A stretch of 64,000 nt of DNA from Cohnella lupini. GTDB lineage: Bacteria > Bacillota > Bacilli > Paenibacillales > Paenibacillaceae. The translations under genes and the position numbers were made by a program. Location of the stretch: the NCBI RefSeq assembly GCF_003386205.1, contig NZ_QRDY01000004.1, forward strand, positions 310,001 to 374,000, in the 5' to 3' direction. Within the stretch, counting starts at the first letter, position 1. Each line of letters starts with the position of its first letter. Positions 45,862 through 53,989 of the stretch are shown one piece after another. The notes below the pieces were generated by a model that saw nothing but the letters and a program-made list of their open reading frames with translations, made no database searches and had not been told where the DNA came from.

Positions 45862-45885
45862 GAGAAAATTTGCGCAAATTTTCTC
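45862..45885. promoter_or_regulatory. Operator-like palindrome O1 (TTTGCGCAAA type)
   Basis: A perfect 24-bp palindrome with half-site GAGAAAATTTGC, centred 56 bp before the binding-protein start codon. The central ATTTGCGCAAAT recurs before the oxidoreductase gene (46043-46054), and its TTTGCGCAA core before the GH31 gene (near 50215). An even-spaced palindrome with a central CG is typical of LacI-family operators. Confidence 0.75.
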
Positions 45886-46042
45886 ATCCATAACATCAAT
45901 AGCACTGTTGACTTCTTCATCATAAACATCCACAGACCACAAATAAATGCCGAATTTTTAAGATTATCACCACATTTTTAAGAACGTATTTCAATTTCAC
46001 TGAATCCATGTTAAATATTTATTAGGAAAATATTAAATAAAA

Positions 46043-46054
46043 ATTTGCGCAAAT
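46043..46054. promoter_or_regulatory. Operator-like palindrome O2
   Basis: ATTTGCGCAAAT, a perfect 12-bp palindrome identical to the core of O1, 26 bp before the start of the oxidoreductase gene. It could control that divergent gene. Confidence 0.7.
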
Positions 46055-46080
46055 ATTGATTGCAAAGGTGGAGATGCACC

Positions 46081-47370
46081 ATGAAAAGACAAAAAATAGC
46101 CGTTATCGGCGCAGGAGCACGCGGTTTTCTAAGTTACATGCCTTATGTTCTCCAGCACCCGAACGAAGCGGAAATCGTTGCCGTTGCCGAACCGGATGCT
46201 CGGCGGAGAGCCGACTTTGCACAAACTTTCCGGTTAAACGAAAACCAAGTATACCTATCCTGGGAGCAATTGCTCGAGCAACCCAAGTTTTGCGACGCCT
46301 TGCTGATTTGCACGCAAGACCGCATGCATTTTGAACCGACGATGCAAGCCTTGCGCAAGGGGTATCACGTTCTCTTGGAAAAACCGATGTCCGCCGACCC
46401 GCTGGAATGCTCGTTAATAACGAAAGAAGCAAGCAAACGCGGGCTTCTGCTTTCGATTTGTCACGTTTCTCGGTATACGCCATTCTGGCAACGAATGAAG
46501 AGCCTGATCGCCGACGGCCGAATCGGCGACGTCGTCTCCATCCAGCACAACGAGAACGTAGGTTATCTTCATTACGCGCACAGCTTCGTCAGAGGAAACT
46601 GGAGAAATTCCGATCAGTCCAGTCCGATGATTCTAGCCAAGTCCTGCCACGATATGGACTTAATCCGTTGGCTCGTCGACTCCGAATGCGCTCGAATCAG
46701 TTCGTTCGGCTCGCTAAGCCATTTCCGTTTGGAAAATGCTCCAACAGGCTCGACGGAGCGATGTACGGACGGCTGCGCGGTAGAGAGCTCGTGTCCCTAT
46801 TCCGCGTTGCGGTTTTATTTACAAGACATTAAGGACAATCCCTTCGCCAAATTAATCGCCGACCCGCCTAGCACGGATAACCGAATGAACGCCATTACGT
46901 CCGGACCTTACGGGAAGTGCGTGTATCGAACGGATAACAATGTCGTCGATCACCAAATCGTAAACATGGAGTTCGAGAATGGCGCCACGGTCATGTTCAG
47001 CATGTGCGGTTTTACTAGGGACATTAACCGGATCGTTCAAATCATGGGAACCAAAGGAGAAATACGCGGGGATCTCGTTAAGGGAGAAATAGATCTCTTC
47101 GAGTTTTCCGGGGGAATCCGCTCTGTCATTCAAACAAAGGTAGGGGATGGCGGCCATCAAGGCGGCGATGATGAAATCATGCGGCAATTTCTGTCCGATC
47201 TGCGGGATCGGCGATTCGAGAGCAATCTCACTTCCGCCGATTCCGCTCTGGAAAGTCATTTCATGGCGTTTGCCGCAGAGCAATCCCGCCTTCGCGGCGG
47301 CGAAGTCGTCGACATGAAAGCCTTTCGCTCTACAAGTAAAACGGCTTCGCCGTCCTTGGGACGGCAGTAA
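46081..47370 (+). CDS. Gfo/Idh/MocA-family oxidoreductase
   Basis: 429 residues from the ATG at 46081 (GGTGGAG before it; the frame is open from 46060). The NAD(P)-binding fold starts IAVIGAGARGFLSYMPYVL; EKPMSADPLECSLI holds the family's EKP lysine, and HDMDLIRWL carries the C-terminal-domain signature. It should oxidise or reduce a sugar or inositol taken up by the adjacent importer. The last residues (STSKTASPSLGRQ) and the stop codon come from an inserted R2 repeat, so the native C-terminus has been replaced. It is divergent from the importer operon and shares its operator type. Confidence 0.9.
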   Translation: MKRQKIAVIGAGARGFLSYMPYVLQHPNEAEIVAVAEPDARRRADFAQTFRLNENQVYLSWEQLLEQPKFCDALLICTQDRMHFEPTMQALRKGYHVLLEKPMSADPLECSLITKEASKRGLLLSICHVSRYTPFWQRMKSLIADGRIGDVVSIQHNENVGYLHYAHSFVRGNWRNSDQSSPMILAKSCHDMDLIRWLVDSECARISSFGSLSHFRLENAPTGSTERCTDGCAVESSCPYSALRFYLQDIKDNPFAKLIADPPSTDNRMNAITSGPYGKCVYRTDNNVVDHQIVNMEFENGATVMFSMCGFTRDINRIVQIMGTKGEIRGDLVKGEIDLFEFSGGIRSVIQTKVGDGGHQGGDDEIMRQFLSDLRDRRFESNLTSADSALESHFMAFAAEQSRLRGGEVVDMKAFRSTSKTASPSLGRQ

Positions 47371-47393
47371 ACGTTTGTATCGAGCTATCAGAT
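47332..47393 (+). repeat. Dispersed palindromic repeat, family R2, copy 2
   Basis: Matches 30717-30777 almost throughout: ACAAGTAAAACGGCTTCGCC, GTCCTTGGGACGGCAGTAAA, CGTTTGTATCGAGCTATCAG. ACGGC-TTC-GCCGT and CGTCC-TTG-GGACG form two small hairpins. Its first 39 bp are translated as the end of the oxidoreductase. Confidence 0.7.
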
Positions 47394-47451
47394 GAGTATA
47401 AAGAACGCAAAAATATATACTTTCTGATAGCCAAGTAGAATGGATAATATG

Positions 47452-47483
47452 ACAAAACCGAGGGAGTAACCCCTCGGTTTTGT
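47452..47483. terminator. Bidirectional terminator between oxidoreductase and LacI-type genes
   Basis: ACAAAACCGAGGG (47452-47464) pairs perfectly with CCCTCGGTTTTGT (47471-47483); T-rich on the right and A-rich on the left, so it can end both convergent genes. Confidence 0.85.
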
Positions 47484-47520
47484 TCATATTTATTTGACTA
47501 CTTAGGTGCCCGCTGTCCGG

Positions 47521-47563
47521 AACGATGGTAATCATCGTTATTCAAGCCAATGAGCCCTATTCG
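47521..47563 (+). repeat. Partial copy of dispersed repeat R1
   Basis: AACGATGGTAATCATCGTTA followed by TTCAAGCCAATGAGCCCTATT matches only the first 40 bp or so of the R1 copies. It ends at the LacI-type gene's stop. A further short R1-like piece (AAGTAGAATGG) occurs near 47434. Confidence 0.5.
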
Positions 47564-47568
47564 TTATT

Positions 47569-48582
47569 TCACTTTACTTTACCGCACGATTCCCGTTCGA
47601 TAAGCTCCGTCTTAAGGCTGATATTGACTTCCGATATATATTTGTTCGTAATTAACTCCGTTATGATTTTGACGATCAATTGGCTAATATCGTACCTGAA
47701 TCTTCTCACCGTCGTAAGGGGCGGCATCATGAACTCGGATAGCTTCAAGTCGTCGAAGCCGACAAGCGATACGTCCTTCGGGATTTTGAGCTTCAGCTCG
47801 GACAACCCTTTCATGGCTCCAAAGGCAATCATGTCATTAAACGCGAATATGGCCGTAATATCGGGATGCTCGGCAACCATCCCCTTAACGGTTTGATATC
47901 CGTGCCCCGGATCGAAGGCGCCGGTCAGCACTCTGGAATCGTCCCATTCAAGACCCAATTCTCGATAGGCGTCCCGACATCCGCGCAGGCGATTTTCGTT
48001 CACCAAATGTCGGCTTGGTCCGGCGATTAAGCCGATCTTCCGATGGCCAAGCCCATGTAAATAATGAATAACATCGGATGCGCCTTTACGATTATCGTAA
48101 TCGATGAAGTTCTGCGAACGATCATAGCTTCTGCCGTTCGTCACCAAATAAGGAATGCCTCGATTAACAAGCTCGTCGACCAGCTTATCGTCTATAGACG
48201 GATCGAACACCACTGCCGCGTCGATCTTCTTCTCCCCCAGCAATCGATAAGCCGACGAAGAAACGGAAAGTTCCGCGTTATGGGTCGTCATATGAAATTG
48301 ATGTCCTTGCGCTTCGAATTGCTCCTTCAAGTCGTTCAAGTCGGCAGAGGAAGCCGGATCGTTATCGAAAAAATCATTGGCTTCGGGAACGAAAACGGCA
48401 ATGCTATAAGCGATTCCCGCAAATCTCGACGGAGAGATACCCGGCTTCAAATATTCGGTCGCAAGCTCCATCACCTTGCGTCTTGTTTCCTCGCTAAAAT
48501 TACCTTGGTTATTAATGATGCGGGACACGGTGCTGATCGATACGTTTGCCTTATCGGCGATTTCTTTGAGCTTGATGGGAAC
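47569..48582 (-). CDS. LacI-family transcriptional regulator with anomalous start
   Basis: From the first standard start in frame (GTG 48528) the protein has 319 residues and lacks the front of its DNA-binding domain. The same frame continues upstream to 48582 and encodes a normal LacI helix-turn-helix (IKLKEIADKANVSISTVSRI), but it meets an in-frame TAG farther up and offers no ATG, GTG or TTG. A GGAGGAG site and an ATG (48584) sit there one base out of frame. So either GTT/ATC is used or one base has been lost from an original ATGGTTCCC. The rest is a normal sugar-binding LacI core (AIFAFNDMIAFGAMKGLSEL). It probably controls operators O1-O3. Confidence 0.8.
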   Translation of the reverse strand, partial: VPIKLKEIADKANVSISTVSRIINNQGNFSEETRRKVMELATEYLKPGISPSRFAGIAYSIAVFVPEANDFFDNDPASSADLNDLKEQFEAQGHQFHMTTHNAELSVSSSAYRLLGEKKIDAAVVFDPSIDDKLVDELVNRGIPYLVTNGRSYDRSQNFIDYDNRKGASDVIHYLHGLGHRKIGLIAGPSRHLVNENRLRGCRDAYRELGLEWDDSRVLTGAFDPGHGYQTVKGMVAEHPDITAIFAFNDMIAFGAMKGLSELKLKIPKDVSLVGFDDLKLSEFMMPPLTTVRRFRYDISQLIVKIITELITNKYISEVNISLKTELIERESCGKVK

Positions 48583-48638
48583 ATCTCCTCCGTCCGGTAC
48601 AACCTACCATTTCATATTAATGAGAGCTGGAATAAGAG

Positions 48639-50183
48639 TCAAACGGATCTTATCTCGCGACGATACCAAGGAAGCCGCGAAAGCGGGGCTTCCACCCGAA
48701 GATTGACCGGCCCAACCACTCGGCTCCCGTCATCCCCGACCCATTCCCCCTCCGGGAAAATAATTTGCCTGCTTGCCGCTCCTTTTACCAGCACGGGGGC
48801 AACTAGAATCTCGTCTCCTACCATGAACTGATCCTTTATGGATTCGAACCCCCGTCCCGGGAACACGAATTCCATTGCTCGCAGGATAGGAGTCCCTTTC
48901 CTCCCCGCTTCGTCCGCGAGCGAAAGCAATTCCGCCCCCAGGCTTTCCCGCAACTTCACCGCTTCTAGGCAGTATGACGCCATCCGTTCGTCCAACGCTT
49001 TCCATGGCGCCGTAGAAAATTGCATCATCGGAAACAGCGCCGCGCATTGCGCGTAACGCACGAACAATTCCGGATCGAACGCATTGCCGCCTAAATCTCC
49101 GTCCCAACCGCCTCCGACCATATCCGGGCAATTAAACGCAAAGCCGACAAGTCCTTGCGCGATCGAATTCGGAATCAGCATCCGAATGCCGTCTTTGCCC
49201 CAGCTATGCGGTTTATCCCTTAATCTTTGCATGAGCGGCGCTCCGCCCATCTTCCAGCTTGCGCGATATTCGCTTAGCGGATAATGCAGCCCTAATCGGC
49301 TATAGGCCGCGCAATCCTCATTGGGAATATCTGTCCCCTTCCATTGAAAACCCGTTGCCCATTCGCTATTCGGATCACCCGCGGGGTCTCCGGCGTCGAA
49401 TTTGAAGCCGTCAATCCCGTATTGCTCCACCAATCCGTCCAACGTTTCTTTAAACCACGTCCACGCTTCGGGGTGCGTATAATCCAATACGGCGCTGCAA
49501 CCGTTCCACCATCTTCGGAGGGCCGTTTTTCCTTTTTCATCTTGGACCAGAAAGCCTTGCTTCCCAAGCGACCTCCCCGTTCGGCTGTCCGGGCTAACAT
49601 ACGGGCATACCCAAAGCATGACTTTAAATCCCAGGTCGTGAAGCTTGTCGACCATGCTCTTAGGATCCGGAAAACGGCTCGGATTGAATTTCCAAGTCCC
49701 GTAATCCTCCATCCAGTTATCATCGATAATTAGCACGCCCGGCGGGAAGCCTTGTCGGATAATTTCCCTCGCATAGTCCAATGTCTTCTGTTGCGTCGGT
49801 TCGTAATGCATCTCCATCCAAGTGCAATATTGCGGCGCGGTAATCGCAAGCGGATCGGGCATACGTCCAATCGCGGGAAAGTATTTGCCTGCCGCTTCGT
49901 GGAAAGCTTCCGACAGCGTAACATGCCCCTCGTGTAGGTTTACTTCTTCTTCGCAACCGATGCTCAGTTTCCCGGAACGAAATTCGAATCGAAATGGCCT
50001 ATTTTGCCATATATACCTACCTCGGTTAGATATGAGAAAAGGAGCTCCGGAATTCTCCAGTAAGTTGCTCAAATCGTGCTCGACATCGATTGTGCCGTAA
50101 GGCATACGAATGCCATCGTGAATAGCCCCGCCCCACCAAAATTCATCCTTCAACAATGCAAACTCCGTTATTTTCTCAGCCAT
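48639..50183 (-). CDS. Glycoside hydrolase family 31 (alpha-glucosidase/xylosidase-like)
   Basis: 514 residues from the ATG at 50183; the frame extends to 50258 without a ribosome site and through the operator. The GH31 barrel contains the nucleophile Asp, about D263, in GIDGFKFDAGD, and a likely acid/base Asp, about D354, in NCPDMVGGG. WVCPYVSPDSRTG and DDNWMEDYGTWKFNPSRFPDP are typical upstream strands. No signal peptide, so it acts in the cytoplasm on an imported alpha-linked oligosaccharide. It is shorter than classic YicI (about 770 residues), lacking the large N-terminal and C-terminal domains. Operator O3 lies 26-46 bp upstream. Confidence 0.9.
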   Translation of the reverse strand: MAEKITEFALLKDEFWWGGAIHDGIRMPYGTIDVEHDLSNLLENSGAPFLISNRGRYIWQNRPFRFEFRSGKLSIGCEEEVNLHEGHVTLSEAFHEAAGKYFPAIGRMPDPLAITAPQYCTWMEMHYEPTQQKTLDYAREIIRQGFPPGVLIIDDNWMEDYGTWKFNPSRFPDPKSMVDKLHDLGFKVMLWVCPYVSPDSRTGRSLGKQGFLVQDEKGKTALRRWWNGCSAVLDYTHPEAWTWFKETLDGLVEQYGIDGFKFDAGDPAGDPNSEWATGFQWKGTDIPNEDCAAYSRLGLHYPLSEYRASWKMGGAPLMQRLRDKPHSWGKDGIRMLIPNSIAQGLVGFAFNCPDMVGGGWDGDLGGNAFDPELFVRYAQCAALFPMMQFSTAPWKALDERMASYCLEAVKLRESLGAELLSLADEAGRKGTPILRAMEFVFPGRGFESIKDQFMVGDEILVAPVLVKGAASRQIIFPEGEWVGDDGSRVVGPVNLRVEAPLSRLPWYRREIRSV

Positions 50184-50208
50184 ATCTTCTAGCCCTGCCT
50201 TTAGGAAA

Positions 50209-50222
50209 ATATTTGCGCAATT
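50209..50222. promoter_or_regulatory. Operator-like palindrome O3
   Basis: ATATTTGCGCAATT contains the TTTGCGCAA core of O1 and O2, about 26 bp before the GH31 start codon. It is the least symmetrical of the three. Confidence 0.6.
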
Positions 50223-50311
50223 TATTTCAATTCTATATTCTCTAATTTTTCTCGTCAACTGTTGTTTTAACGGCAGAAAATTTACACATAATTAATATCC
50301 CAATGACACTC

Positions 50312-50327
50312 ATCTTACATACAAGAT
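50312..50327. promoter_or_regulatory. GntR-type operator-like motif G1
   Basis: ATCTTACATACAAGAT, with ATCTT/AAGAT inverted ends, lies about 60 bp before the GntR-type regulator gene. The same motif occurs twice before the metallophosphoesterase gene (51190-51204; inverted at 51211-51225), which suggests autoregulation. Confidence 0.6.
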
Positions 50328-50387
50328 CGATAATTCTTGGATATAGTAAACGCCGCGCGATTATTCGTGAAAAAGGAGCCGTTAATC

Positions 50388-51029
50388 ATGTCCGATTTAC
50401 CCCTGGTGGAAATCGCTTACCGCCAAATCCGCCAAAAGCTGCTGAACGGCGACTATTTGCCTGGAACCATGCTCTCTGAGAATGAGCTCGCAACAGAACT
50501 GAATATGAGCCGGACGCCGGTTCGCGATGCAATGGCATTGCTATCTCGGGAAGGCTACGTCGAAACGCTCAAGAAGCGCGGCATACTCGTTAAAGGTGTC
50601 GATATCAAAGAGTTATACGACATGTTTGACTTGATGACGGCGCTATACGTCTACGTGCTGGACGTTGTGGAGCCTCAACAATTCGAGGAAGATCTGCCGA
50701 CAATGAAGGTGTATCTGGATAACCTTATTGAGGCTGCCGAGCAGAAACGTTACCGCGAGTACTATGAAAACGGGCTGTTATTCATGCGGGCGCTACTGGC
50801 AACCATGCATAACCGGAGTATCTTGCAGACGTTCGATATGTATAAAGATAAAATCCTGTTTTTCGTCGTCGTTTACCGTACCGTCAACAGCCCGAACCGC
50901 CCCTATACAAGTAAAAAACTGTACCAAGAGGTATACCGTCTTCTTTCCGAAGGCAATATGACGGGAGCTAAGAAGGCGATTGTCGAGTCAATGAGGAATA
51001 TCCGCGAGGAATTGGTACGATACTTGTAG
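50388..51029 (+). CDS. GntR-family transcriptional regulator (FCD type)
   Basis: 213 residues from the ATG at 50388, preceded by AAAGGAG; the frame is open from 50337. The N-terminal winged helix (about 8-70: MLSENELATELNMSRTPVRDAMALLSREGYVETLKKRGILV) is followed by an all-helical FCD-like ligand-binding domain to the C-terminus (MTGAKKAIVESMRNIREELVRYL). It probably represses itself and the downstream phosphoesterase-importer unit through the shared CTTACATACA motif. A strong terminator follows it, so the two units are separately transcribed. Confidence 0.88.
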   Translation: MSDLPLVEIAYRQIRQKLLNGDYLPGTMLSENELATELNMSRTPVRDAMALLSREGYVETLKKRGILVKGVDIKELYDMFDLMTALYVYVLDVVEPQQFEEDLPTMKVYLDNLIEAAEQKRYREYYENGLLFMRALLATMHNRSILQTFDMYKDKILFFVVVYRTVNSPNRPYTSKKLYQEVYRLLSEGNMTGAKKAIVESMRNIREELVRYL

Positions 51030-51055
51030 TAGAGTTTCTATTATATGGAAAACCT

Positions 51056-51096
51056 AAGACCGCCTCCCATTGCCAATGCGATGAGGCGGTCTTTTT
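51056..51096 (+). terminator. Terminator of the GntR-type regulator gene
   Basis: AAGACCGCCTC (51056-51066) pairs perfectly with 51083-51093 and is followed by five T. Confidence 0.9.
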
Positions 51097-51189
51097 AGCT
51101 CCTTCCACATCCTCTTCCCATTCCAATAATATTGCTACTTTTGCATCATAAAGTTATTTTACAAAAACCTAAAACCGCATTAATACTCT

Positions 51190-51225
51190 CTTTACATACA
51201 AGATTTATATTCATGTATGTAAGAT
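51190..51225 (+). promoter_or_regulatory. Paired GntR-type operator-like motifs G2 and G3 before the phosphoesterase-importer unit
   Basis: CTTTACATACAAGAT (51190-51204) and, inverted, TCATGTATGTAAGAT (51211-51225) repeat the motif found before the regulator gene, 28-63 bp before the first start codon. Together they form an interrupted palindrome (TTACATAC ... GTATGTAA) that overlaps the likely promoter. Confidence 0.65.
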
Positions 51226-51252
51226 AGAAAAACAAAATCGGAGGTAGAAAAG

Positions 51253-52071
51253 ATGAAGTCCGTACAATTCGTCCAAATAACCGATCCTCATATGAATGCG
51301 CCTGGCCAGAATTATTCGAGCGTGAGCATGACGGACAAGCTCAAACTAGTATTTCAGGACGTGAAAACCTCCGGCTTCTCGCCCGCTTTTGTCGTCATAA
51401 CCGGCGATCTTGCGTTTGATGGCAATGAGGCGGATTATGCCTATATTCGCAAGCTGGTTGACGAAGGCTCAGCGCTTGTTGACGCGCCCGTCCATGTCAT
51501 TCTTGGCAACCATGACCGTCGTTCGCCTTTCCGCGAAGGCTATCTTGGCGAGACGCCTTCCGAGCGACCGTATTACTACTCGACGACAATCGGCGGCATG
51601 CGTCTGATCGGACTTGACTCGGAAGTGCCCGGCGAGACTTCCGGCTTTGGCCTAATCGACCGAGAGCAATTGGATTGGCTGGCCGAAGAGATGAAAACAA
51701 CGGCGCCGCACGGTACCGTCATCGCCGTTCACCATCCGATGTTGAGGGTCAACGACATAGGGGCCAAGTATAACTTGAGGAACGCTGAGGAAGTCAGCAA
51801 AGTCCTAAAAACCGGACGAGATATTATCGGCGTCTTCGCCGGCCACGTGCATTCGAACAACGTGGGGCTCTATGACGGCATTCTCAATATAGCCGCAAGC
51901 GGTTCTGCCTATATCGGGAAACGAATTGGCGACGGCATAGCCGCAGGCTACAACTTCTGCAGCTATAACCTCGTCACCGTGACGGACCTTCAAGCAACCG
52001 TTCAAACGATTATTCTGCCGACTCCAAACGAAGAGTTGTTCCGTGTGGAACTATCGCGCTTCGCAGACTAG
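51253..52071 (+). CDS. Calcineurin-like metallophosphoesterase (CpdA/GpdQ type)
   Basis: 272 residues, CGGAGG before the ATG. Dinuclear metal motifs in order: D11/H13 (QITDPHM), GDLAFDG, LGNHDRR, HH in VHHPM and FAGHVHSNN. Its length and layout match class III cyclic nucleotide or glycerophosphodiester phosphodiesterases. No signal peptide, so it is cytoplasmic. Being the first gene of an importer operon suggests that it cleaves the imported phosphodiester rather than cAMP; this is inference. Confidence 0.9.
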   Translation: MKSVQFVQITDPHMNAPGQNYSSVSMTDKLKLVFQDVKTSGFSPAFVVITGDLAFDGNEADYAYIRKLVDEGSALVDAPVHVILGNHDRRSPFREGYLGETPSERPYYYSTTIGGMRLIGLDSEVPGETSGFGLIDREQLDWLAEEMKTTAPHGTVIAVHHPMLRVNDIGAKYNLRNAEEVSKVLKTGRDIIGVFAGHVHSNNVGLYDGILNIAASGSAYIGKRIGDGIAAGYNFCSYNLVTVTDLQATVQTIILPTPNEELFRVELSRFAD

Positions 52072-52094
52072 CATTAAAAGAAGGGAAAATCGAA

Positions 52095-53027
52095 ATGAAG
52101 CTGCTAGCGGTCGGCACAAAGGCGAGAAAGTCACGGCGATACGCTGCCTTAGGGCTCATGATGGTACCAGGCCTCCTCTACCTCTTGATCAATAACTACT
52201 TGCCGATGTTCGGTGTCATTATTGCGTTCAAAGATTTCAACTATACCAAGGGTATCTTCGGCAGCGATTGGATTGGACTCAAAAACTTCGAGTATCTATT
52301 CAAGACATCCGATGCGCTTCTCATTACCAGAAACACCATTCTGTATAACGCCGCCTTCATCTGCTTGAACCTAATCGTGCCAGTCGGCGTGGCAATTCTG
52401 CTCAATGAGGTCAGGAAAAAGCGGCTATCGCGCTTTTATCAGACCGTTATCCTGCTTCCTTACCTGATCTCGATGGTCATCGTCGGTTATCTCGTCTATG
52501 CGATGCTTAGTGCGGATTCTGGCTTTCTGGGTCAAACGATACTGCCGATGCTCGGCTTGCCGGACATCTCCTGGTACAGCGAGCCGCGTTATTGGCCCTA
52601 TATTCTGACCTCCGTTCATATCTGGGTCAGCGCGGGCTCCTTAAGCGTAATCTACTTAGCCTCGATTATCGGGATCGATCCCGAGTATTATGAAGCGGCG
52701 ATGATAGACGGGGCCAACAAGTGGCAGCAGATCAAACGAATCACGATTCCGCTGTTGGTGCCGGTGATTACGATTATGACTCTATTGCAGATCGGCCGCA
52801 TCTTCTACTCCGACTTCGGCCTGTTCTACCAGGTGCCGCTGAATGCGGGCGCGCTGCAATCGACGACCAACGTCATCGATACGTATGTCTACCGCTCCCT
52901 GATGACGCTTGGCGATGTCGGCATGTCCTCGGCTGCCGGTGTGTATCAATCGCTTGTCGGCTTCGTGCTGGTGCTGTTGTCCAATTTCGTGGTCAGAAAA
53001 ATCAACAAAGATCATGCATTATTTTAG
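52095..53027 (+). CDS. ABC permease, LplB/YteP type
   Basis: 310 residues with AGAAGGGAAA before the ATG. Six membrane segments beginning LMMVPGLLYLLINNYLPMFG; EAA motif EYYEAAMIDGANKWQQIKRITIP near residue 200. The second gene of the unit, 23 bp after the phosphoesterase and 12 bp before the start of its partner permease. Confidence 0.92.
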   Translation: MKLLAVGTKARKSRRYAALGLMMVPGLLYLLINNYLPMFGVIIAFKDFNYTKGIFGSDWIGLKNFEYLFKTSDALLITRNTILYNAAFICLNLIVPVGVAILLNEVRKKRLSRFYQTVILLPYLISMVIVGYLVYAMLSADSGFLGQTILPMLGLPDISWYSEPRYWPYILTSVHIWVSAGSLSVIYLASIIGIDPEYYEAAMIDGANKWQQIKRITIPLLVPVITIMTLLQIGRIFYSDFGLFYQVPLNAGALQSTTNVIDTYVYRSLMTLGDVGMSSAAGVYQSLVGFVLVLLSNFVVRKINKDHALF

Positions 53028-53039
53028 AGGGTGGCTCGC

Positions 53040-53927
53040 ATGAAAACGAAAAATTCCATATGGCAATGGTTCGTCCACATCGTGCTGCTCATTTTGTCGG
53101 CCTTTTGCCTGCTTCCGTTCATTCTGCTGTTCATCACATCCTTTACGGACGAGCAGTCGATTCTTCGTCACGGGTATTCTTTTTTTCCAAGGGCCTTCAG
53201 CATGGCTGCATATCAGTACTTGTGGCACGATATCGACCGGATTTTGCACGCGTACGGAATTACAATCGCCATTACGGTGATCGGGACCGCTACCGGCCTG
53301 ATCATTACGGCGCTGCTGGCCTACCCGCTATCGCGAAAGGATATGCCATTCAGCAGGTTTTGGTCGTTTGTCGTATTCTTCACAATGCTGCTTAACAGCG
53401 GGTTGGTACCTCAATACTTGGTCTACACGCAACTGTTCGATATGAAGAACACGCTCCTTGCTCTGATCGTACCGGGTCTGCTAATGAACGCTTTCTATGT
53501 CATGATGATGCGCACGTTTTTCGCATCTTCGATACCGTTTCCCGTAATCGAGTCGGCCAACATTGACGGTGCCGGTGAATTCCGGACATTCGTTCAGATC
53601 GTACTGCCCTTGTCGATGCCGATTCTGGCTACCGTCGGACTGTTCCAGACGATTCATTATTGGAACGATTGGTTTAACGGCATGATCTATATTACCGATA
53701 GCAAGCTGTTCAGTCTGCAAAATCTGCTGAACCGCATTCTGCTCGACTTCGATTTTCTGACCAGCAGCAACTTTTCCGGCAATTCGGGGGATATATTTGC
53801 TGACGTTCCGAAGGAGACGGTGCGCATGGCGATGGCGGTCATCGGGATCGTTCCGATTCTAATCGCGTATCCGTTCTTTCAGCGCTATTTCGTGAAGGGA
53901 TTGACGATTGGCGCAATTAAAGGGTAA
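53040..53927 (+). CDS. ABC permease, LplC/YtcP type
   Basis: 295 residues from the ATG at 53040, 8 bp after GAGGG; a GTG at 53031 is possible but too close to that site. Six membrane segments; EAA motif PVIESANIDGAGEFRTFVQIVLP near residue 180-200; C-terminus YFVKGLTIGAIKG. Works with the preceding permease and the following binding lipoprotein. Confidence 0.92.
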   Translation: MKTKNSIWQWFVHIVLLILSAFCLLPFILLFITSFTDEQSILRHGYSFFPRAFSMAAYQYLWHDIDRILHAYGITIAITVIGTATGLIITALLAYPLSRKDMPFSRFWSFVVFFTMLLNSGLVPQYLVYTQLFDMKNTLLALIVPGLLMNAFYVMMMRTFFASSIPFPVIESANIDGAGEFRTFVQIVLPLSMPILATVGLFQTIHYWNDWFNGMIYITDSKLFSLQNLLNRILLDFDFLTSSNFSGNSGDIFADVPKETVRMAMAVIGIVPILIAYPFFQRYFVKGLTIGAIKG

Positions 53928-53989
53928 GGCCTTATCCAGTCTTATGCTGGTTGGCATATAACATCTACTTCTTAGGAGGATTTCATTTC

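Noticed and set aside
45862..45885. CcpA cre site
   Set aside because: The sequence is a symmetrical TTTGCGCAAA palindrome and does not fit the cre pattern (TGWNANCGNTNWCA); the local LacI-family protein is a better candidate.
45002..45925. 307-residue plus-strand open frame
   Set aside because: It is antisense to the sugar-binding lipoprotein gene and covers the divergent promoter and operator O1.
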